64,000 nt of DNA. Source: Aquatica leii (taxonomy: Eukaryota > Arthropoda > Insecta > Coleoptera > Lampyridae). Numbering within the stretch: the first letter of the stretch is position 1; each line of letters starts with the position of its first letter. The DNA lies in assembly GCA_035610365.1 (NCBI GenBank), contig CM069432.1:105791529-105855528 (forward strand), read 5' to 3'. The notes beneath the pieces are model-generated. The model saw nothing but the letters and a program-made list of their open reading frames with translations, did not search any database and was not told the origin of the DNA. The position numbers and the translations under genes were made by a program. Positions 58,528 through 64,000 of the stretch are shown in pieces.

Positions 58528-59350
58528 CTACATGTAATTATAGTAAAATACTAAATTATTTGTACAAAAACGGTCATCATATGTATCCATATAATCCTTT
58601 ACCGTAATGTTCATAAAACCTGGAAATTTGTGAACTAATTCGAATAACATAAAATTTTTGTTATACTTTTCTTCAAGAACTTCTTCGAAATCTTCATAAC
58701 AGGCTTCCTGTTTTTCTTTGAATCTACAAAATTCACCACATCGTGTATAAATTCTTGAAAAGGACAGTCACAGTTTTCTCTGTCGCTCAGTAGTGACGTA
58801 AAATAAGATTTCATTCTTCTAATGCTTTGTAATGAACTAAGGCCTACATACAATTGAAATTTTTCTTCCACATTTTTAGGCACAAATCGAACAGCGTTCA
58901 CATCAGTTGTGTGCACTATATAATTTTCAAGATGATATTTACCCACATCTTTGTGACTGAGGTCTTCTATCATGTTGCCCAATACACTTAGAAACTCGGT
59001 AAATTGTGGTAACGTGAAGTAAACACCCGAATTAAAACCGGACTTTATTATTTTCAGACAAGGTCTGAAGCCATTATAAACATCTATTCCTAGACGCGCA
59101 ATTTTTGAGTAACTGTGGTTTAATGGAATAGATACCTCATTAAATAACTCGTGTTTTTCGCGTACTTCTTTTGATTTATCTTCTAAACTATTGATACTGT
59201 ATGATTTTGGCTTCTTCAAACAAGGCGTAGTCTTTAGCGGTAGAGTACGTACACTGGCGATGCAGGTGATCTATAATTTTTCTTCCAATCTTCCCTTTTA
59301 GAATAAGGTGAAAACTTCTTTACATCACGTTGTGGTGTTTTAGCTGCCAT
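58528..59350 (-). pseudogene. Maverick protein of unknown function (possibly PC4-like), frameshifted
   Basis: ATG at 59350 (MAAKTPQRDVKKFSPYSKRE), then frame changes near 59240-59220, a long open part 59219-58740, and after another frame change near 58735 a continuation (EEKYNKNFMLFELVHKFPGF, DYMDTYDDRF) to a stop at 58528-58530. The middle part (IARLGIDVYNGFRPCLKII, then GVYFTLPQFTEFL) recalls the fold pattern of PC4-type single-strand DNA-binding proteins: two beta-rich stretches and a helix after an L-x-x-x-Q/E. That is a weak inference. The last ~70 residues are acidic. It is the first minus-strand gene from the right end and has a clear promoter. Confidence 0.6.
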
Positions 59351-59390
59351 CACAAGAAGTTTTATATTGAAGTATTGATTCGAATTCTGA

Positions 59391-59432
59391 ACAAGAACTA
59401 AATAAGATTTAGTAAAGACGTGCTTTTATATC
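59391..59432 (-). promoter_or_regulatory. Core promoter of the rightmost Maverick gene
   Basis: Minus strand: GATATAAAAGC (TATA at 59430-59424) and initiator ATTTAGTTCTTGT (59403-59391) with start A at 59399, 31 bp from TATA. The first ATG is 49 bp downstream at 59350. Confidence 0.75.
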
Positions 59433-59675
59433 TTTATAGTGATAGAATGATTGTACAAAAGTATTTCTAGTAAAATGTTTGTCACGTGACACATTAGAAA
59501 AAAACAGGTTAATGATTCAGCAATTTTGCCTTTCGGTAAATATACAAGCAACGTAGTAGTTTCACATTTATTTTAAAATTAACTCGCCATTTTAGTACTA
59601 ATCTTTCATAGGAAATTCTTTATGCATTTTTTAATATATCACTATATTATTTACAGTAGACCGTTTCGATTCAAC

Positions 59676-59757
59676 TGTTTGGTAGCTCAGCTGTTAAGTT
59701 CGCCGCTTTGTAATAAAGAAACCCGGGTTCGAATCCAGGTACACCCAAGCTTTTTTT
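59676..59757 (+). ncRNA. tRNA-like Pol III cassette inside the Maverick
   Basis: TAGCTCAGCTGTTAAG (59683-59698) resembles an A box / D arm. GGGTTCGAATCC (59725-59736) is a perfect B box / T arm. A run of seven T follows at 59751-59757, as in a Pol III terminator. The T stem pairs with one mismatch, but the acceptor and anticodon stems do not pair well, so it is not a normal tRNA; tRNA pseudogene, SINE head or viral tRNA-like RNA are possible. Confidence 0.45.
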
Positions 59758-59875
59758 AAATAAAAATATTTTCTTTCTCGCTCGAATCATGAGACTTTAT
59801 GACGCACAAAAAATTACCAGTTACGCGATGACGCACGACGCAATCAAAATTACCAATTATGCGATGATGTAACAA

Positions 59876-60244
59876 TGTAAGAGAGAGAAAAAAAAGTGTG
59901 AGAGAGAAAAAAATGTGTGAGAGAGAAAAAATGTGAGAGAGAGAAAAAAATGTGTGAGAGAGAAAAATGTGTGAGAGAGAAAAAATGTGTGAGAGAGAAA
60001 AAAATGTGAGAGAGAAAAAATGTGTGAGAGAGAGAAAAAAAATGTGTGAGAGAGAAAAAAATGTGTGAGAGAGAAAAAAATGTGTGAGAGAGAAAAAAAT
60101 TCATTGTGAGAGAGAGAAAAACACTTTCACAAAAAAAACCAGAAAAATACTTTCACAAAAAAACCCTTCACGTACGTCTGCGACGAGGTCAGTAATGACG
60201 TCAGTGAAAGTGAAAGTTCAAGGTTGCGTCGTCCATATTCTACT
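59876..60244 (-). repeat. Right terminal inverted repeat of the Maverick
   Basis: Reverse complement of the left repeat. It includes the minisatellite (GTGTGAGAGAGAAAAAAAT units, 59876-60100) and the unique outer ~150 bp ending ATATTCTACT at 60244. Between 59809 and 59867, just inside, AAAATTACCARTTAYGCGATGA occurs twice. Confidence 0.95.
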
Positions 60245-60250
60245 GTTAGC

Positions 60251-61895
60251 AATCTTTTTATAGTTGGTATGTCGATAGTAATCTAATCTATTTGCAAGTT
60301 TCGTTTCCAAAAATTCATAAAAAATACACCACATTTGAAGATGTTGTGTTTTTACAATAGAGTTGTTTTCGAATGATAAGCTGAATTATTAATGGGTATT
60401 ATTTTACAGTCAAAACCGAATACTTATCGACCGTATCGTGGGCATACAGATAACATCTGAGGATTGCACAAACGTTGACATGAAAGTTGTTATAAGCATC
60501 TACTTTATTATTATCGATCTCTTTTTTAAATTATCTTTTAATATTTTACTTAAAAACGGCAGTAATAAAAATAACATTTAAAAAAAATAAAATACATTTT
60601 AACTGCATAAGCGTCTTATAATCCGTGTTTTTAATTTATTTAATTTAATGGATAACCAATGGCGGCTGGTGGTCAATACTGCAAAAGGGTCATTTTAATA
60701 TTAAATATTTTTGGAGAGTCATTGACCAAATGACCTAATAGAAAACCGCTACTGTAGATAATTATTAGAATTTAAATTTCTACATGTTAAGCGTTGATGT
60801 TAAGCGCATATCATAATTATTTTAAAGTTAAAAGTTTAAATTTTTTATCACAACAATAAACGCAATGAACCGCAAATTGTAAATAGTACTTTTAGAAGAC
60901 TCGTTTTAAAATGTAGATAAACAGTATCAAAGACAAGTATCATATTACAGTCAGAGCTGAATGCTAAGCGTGGGCATGAGATAAACCCAAGAACTCATGA
61001 TAATTTATTTGTCTTATTTAATAGTTAAAAAAAATTTATTTGAAAAAAAACTTGGAAAAAAATAAAGCTTCTTATGATTTGCTTTGTATTTATTTAAAGA
61101 GGTACATTATTATACAAAAAATGCAAATTTGTACTACTATAAGTACACTTTTAAAGTTTATTTTAGTTTATAGACTTAGTGTTACAGTAATTGAACTAAG
61201 TATACTTATGTAAAAATTATCCAAATTGAATTTTTCAAGTTTTTAGATTTAACAGTAAATGTACATTGAATAGAAGAAAATTTACGAAAAATGTAATTGA
61301 TACGGATGAACTTGGTATAAACATGCTTCTATACGTATTTATCAGTTGTTTGCGTTATAGCCGTTATAGGTATGCGCATATAAAGATAGAAATACAAATA
61401 AAAGGAATAAGACTGTACTCAACATGTTTTACACGGTTTATAGTGTTATAACTATTGGTTTTGGTCTTGGAAGATTCTTATACATTTTGCCATCTCTTGC
61501 TCAAGTGCTGAACTATATTAAGTTTTACGGCGTCCATTTTTATAGCAATTGCAAAAGTAAATATTTTGCGGATACAAATAAAACGTACGGTAATCATTTC
61601 ACATCTTGTACTTTCACATAATGCTTGTTATTGTCTAACTTAGGTATTAAAGTAATATAATTGTAATTGGTTGCAATCAAAATTCAATTTACACTGATTT
61701 CAATTGTAAAATACTCGTTAAGTAAAGCTAGGTTTGATGTAGAATTTTGTCATTACCTAAACTAACATTTTCTCTTTAAAACAACATTATCACTAAATCA
61801 TAATTTTTTGTTTTTAGCGAGTTTTCTAGTCGCAAAGTTAATACTGTTTTTACATGTGGTGTTATCTATCGGGATAAACTGCAGCGATCGCCCTC
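60251..61895. other. Right arm of the TTAA-flanked element, nothing recognised
   Basis: AT-rich. Two overlapping open frames of 61 and 65 codons (61266-61621) show no known domain. Confidence 0.55.
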
Positions 61896-62553
61896 TTAAA
61901 TAAAGCTTTTTTCCCAAACCCGATTATCGCTAATATTATAACTCAGCTAGATCTGGCATTACAACTCAAAATTAATATTTATTTCTTATGGGTTAAAGCA
62001 CATAGTGGTATACATGGCAATATGGAAGTCGATAGATTGGCTAAAAGTGAAATTACGTCAAACAGCAAATACACCAATTACCTCGCCATTAATGATTTAT
62101 TCCCAGTTATTAAAGGACATTGTCAGTTGCTATGGAATTTAAAATAGAAAGAATTTAGTAGTAATTCAAAATCATTCTATCACAATGTTCACCCAAATAT
62201 TCCTTCGCATCATTGGTACCAAAAGAAGATTTGCCTCAGCAGATGTTTTATATCTACCATTAGTAGAATCAAATTATACCATGGAAGATTTCCTTCACAT
62301 CTTTTTAGAATCGGTATAAACGATACTCCTTTTTGCGAATGCGGAGAAGTAGGTGATATTAATCATCCTTTATTTAACTGCCGGTTAAATTACTATCACA
62401 GTAACAACTTACTTAAAATTCTTAATAACAATGGTTTTCCTTCTCCAGTGTGGTTACCTAATATCTTAAATAGTAATAATATTAATATCTTCAAATATTT
62501 ATACACATTTCTACAGGTAACGAAAACATGTATAAGGCACTATATTCATAAGT
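61896..62553 (+). pseudogene. Jockey-like ORF2, end of RNase H and C-terminal zinc motif
   Basis: Resumes in the frame left at 43926: after NPIIANIITQLDLAL comes WVKAHSGIHGNMEVDRLAK, with the last RNase H Asp and its His. A stop at about 62144 and a frame change follow. The C-terminal motif CECGEVGDINHPLFNC is at about 62335-62385, and the frame ends near 62553. The position and motifs are those of Jockey-clade ORF2 proteins. Confidence 0.88.
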
Positions 62554-62610
62554 AAAATGTATAAAAATATTTCGTGACTAATACCCTAGATGGTAAGGTC
62601 AAAAAAAAAA

Positions 62611-64000
62611 TTAATGTTATCTTAAAAATTTAAATTAATCAATAAATAAATTAATTGGATTTTAAAAATGTAACTTATTTGTGCACGCTTAGATAACGTG
62701 AATTTTAACTGAATTAAATATATTTTAGATCTAATCGATGCTTAAAGTAATAATGTTTTTAAACAATTATAGAAAAGTTAGCAAAAAATACTTCATTTAT
62801 CTATTTATTTCTGTTTATTAATCACAATTACGAATTACGTAAAAATTAACCCTATTAAACTAATGACAACTATCACAATCATTCACTTGATTTTTAATTT
62901 GAAATTAACAACTTAAATTTTATGTAGTAACAAGTACAAAGATTGTAATAATTCTAGTAATAAAAAATTTTTTATATAGACTACGCTTGAGAAGATAATT
63001 ATAATCTGCGCGACTTATATCTCTCGACGCTTTGCGTCTAGCAATATAATTTGTCGCTTAAGTTATAATCATAAACATTTTAACCTTGATATATAATATA
63101 CTATTTTGCACTACTGGTTGTATAAGCTTTATTATTACCTACACATAAATTGTAAAGCTTTTTAAACGCAGGTAACTAATATTTTATTTCTAATTATTTT
63201 TATCTTATAAATCACAATTACAAATTACGTAAAAATTAATTCTATTTAACTAATGACAATTATGACTCTCACTCACTTAATTTTTAACTTGAAATTAACG
63301 TTTTGAATTTTAAATTTGATTGAGTAACAACTAAAAATAATTCTAGTAGAGAAAAAAAATGTATACAGACCACACTTGAGAAGATGAATATAACCTGCGT
63401 GATTTATATCTCGCGAAATAATGTGCTTCAGTTATAATCATACACCTTTCAACCTTGGTATATAATATACTATTATTAACCAGTACTTAATAATGAAATA
63501 TTATGTATCTGCGCTTAAAACACTGTCACTTCCCAAGCTACTATTATACCTAATAATGAAAGCTTATACAACTAGTAAAAAAAACAATTATAATATACCT
63601 TGTAAAAGATTGTGTAATCAATTCAAATTCAGGTAGGTACGTCAAGTAAATATTTAAAAATCATTTTTTAAATGGCATATATTTGTGTTTATTTTTATTA
63701 ACTTAATATGATTATTTAAAACAATACCGCTATTAAAACTTATAAATGTAATTATCAATAATAATAACCCGATAAACAAAGTGCACAAAAAATGGTTAAT
63801 ATAGAAGTTTATTTTTTCCATTAATTCTTTTGATAACTCTAAATGGGTTTTATTATATTATTGTATTTTATTTTTTATTTTTAGTAAATATCAAAACCTT
63901 CCCATTATTATTAATTTTTATTTTAATAAACGCTACCTGTTTTGACATTAATTTTAATTAATTATTTCAAATATTTAATTTGATTAATATATATTGGTAA
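62611..64000. repeat. AT-rich end of the window with a ~390 bp duplication
   Basis: Two diverged direct copies: about 62815-63130 and 63203-63480. Both contain ATCACAATTACRAATTACGTAAAAATTAA (first 20 bases ATCACAATTACRAATTACGT), CTAATGACAA, TTGAGAAGAT, and ATATAATATACTATT. At 63490-63590 lies an inverted match to 39541-39640 (TAATAATGAAAGC-TATACAACTAGT). No gene recognised. Confidence 0.75.

Larger units (their letters stand above)
44778..60244. mobile_element. Maverick/Polinton, complete ends (15,467 bp)
   Basis: Ends in AGTAGAATATGG (left) and its reverse complement (right), inside long terminal inverted repeats. It is flanked by a perfect 6 bp duplication GTTAGC (44772-44777 and 60245-60250), which is the Polinton hallmark. 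It encodes a family B DNA polymerase, integrase, adenain-like protease, packaging ATPase, major capsid and penton-like proteins, and several small conserved proteins. Only the polymerase is on the plus strand; it meets the minus-strand genes at about 51.5-52.1 kb. About half of the genes are broken. The gene content implies a virus-like element able in principle to form particles, but this copy could not express the full set. Confidence 0.97.
43927..61895. mobile_element. TTAA-flanked element that split the Jockey-like element (contains the Maverick)
   Basis: Bounded by TTAA on both sides (43923-43926 and 61896-61899), with short terminal inverted repeats GAGCGCGATCG (left) and GAGGGCGATCG (right, reversed), 10 of 11 matching. 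Removing it with one TTAA leaves the flanking RNase H frame continuous, which supports the boundaries. Without the Maverick and one copy of its 6 bp duplication it is 2,496 bp, a usual size for piggyBac- or Kolobok-type elements. I see no transposase in either arm (43927-44777, 60245-61895). Near the left end a subterminal motif ACGTCAACTC-TTCATTCA occurs twice about 110 bp apart (about 43990 and 44105). Confidence 0.8.
39836..62610 (+). mobile_element. Jockey-like non-LTR retrotransposon, split by a nested insertion
   Basis: The 5' part (39836-43926) carries ORF1 (gag-like), endonuclease, reverse transcriptase and the start of RNase H. The 3' part (61896-62610) carries the end of RNase H, a C-terminal zinc-binding motif and a 10-base A run (62601-62610) at the probable 3' end. 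The 18 kb between is the TTAA-flanked element with its Maverick. The 5' boundary is not visible and 39836 is only where coding similarity starts. Many stops and frame changes show it was long dead or decayed in place. Confidence 0.88.

Noticed and set aside
43927..61895. A single giant piggyBac-type element that captured Maverick genes (as in virus-transposon fusions)
   Set aside because: The Maverick inside has its own complete ends and 6 bp duplication, so independent insertion into a ~2.5 kb element explains the structure more simply; no piggyBac-type transposase was found.

Overview
This is AT-rich eukaryotic DNA, most likely from an insect or another arthropod. The evidence is a BEL/Pao and a Ty3/gypsy retrotransposon, a Jockey-type non-LTR element, P, hAT and Crypton remnants, an intact-ended Maverick/Polinton with 50-59 bp introns, and TATA plus TCAGTT-type core promoters. 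I recognise no ordinary host gene. The window is a stack of mobile elements and repeats in AT-rich filler. The species cannot be named from the sequence.

Layout. 1-920: broken hAT transposase, cut off by a ~525 bp satellite array (921-5526, nearly nine monomers in two length classes). 8.6-9.6 kb: fragments of a Crypton-like tyrosine recombinase. 9927-18991: full-length, young Ty3/gypsy element with 1.9 kb LTRs, a 4 bp target duplication, and gag and pol overlapping in a -1 frame. 19096-24784: older BEL/Pao element with short LTRs and broken reading frames. 24.8-39.8 kb: mostly unassigned AT-rich DNA with a psq-type helix-turn-helix remnant (minus strand, 25.8-26.0 kb), a 1085 bp TTAA-flanked element (31125-32209), a P-element/THAP9-like transposase remnant (minus, 34.9-35.9 kb) and small tandem repeats.

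39.8-62.6 kb is a three-level nest. A degenerate Jockey-like retrotransposon is split inside its RNase H region by a TTAA-flanked element (43927-61895). That element was in turn hit by a 15,467 bp Maverick/Polinton (44778-60244; 6 bp target duplication GTTAGC; long terminal inverted repeats containing minisatellite). All three boundaries can be read to the base.

The Maverick has the virus-like gene set: protein-primed-type family B DNA polymerase (plus strand, spliced), and on the minus strand an adenain-like protease, a conserved unknown, major capsid protein, a penton-like capsid protein fused in frame to a pVI-like protein, retroviral-type integrase, two small conserved proteins, packaging ATPase, and a promoter-proximal protein of unknown function. 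Protease, ATPase, the basic protein and most of the penton/pVI frame are open; polymerase, integrase, major capsid and three others carry frameshifts or stops, so this copy is decaying. Several of its promoters share a TATA box about 30 bp upstream of an initiator, and a tRNA-like Pol III cassette lies beside its right terminal repeat. 62.6-64 kb: AT-rich DNA with a diverged ~390 bp duplication and inverted repeats related to 39.5-39.6 kb.
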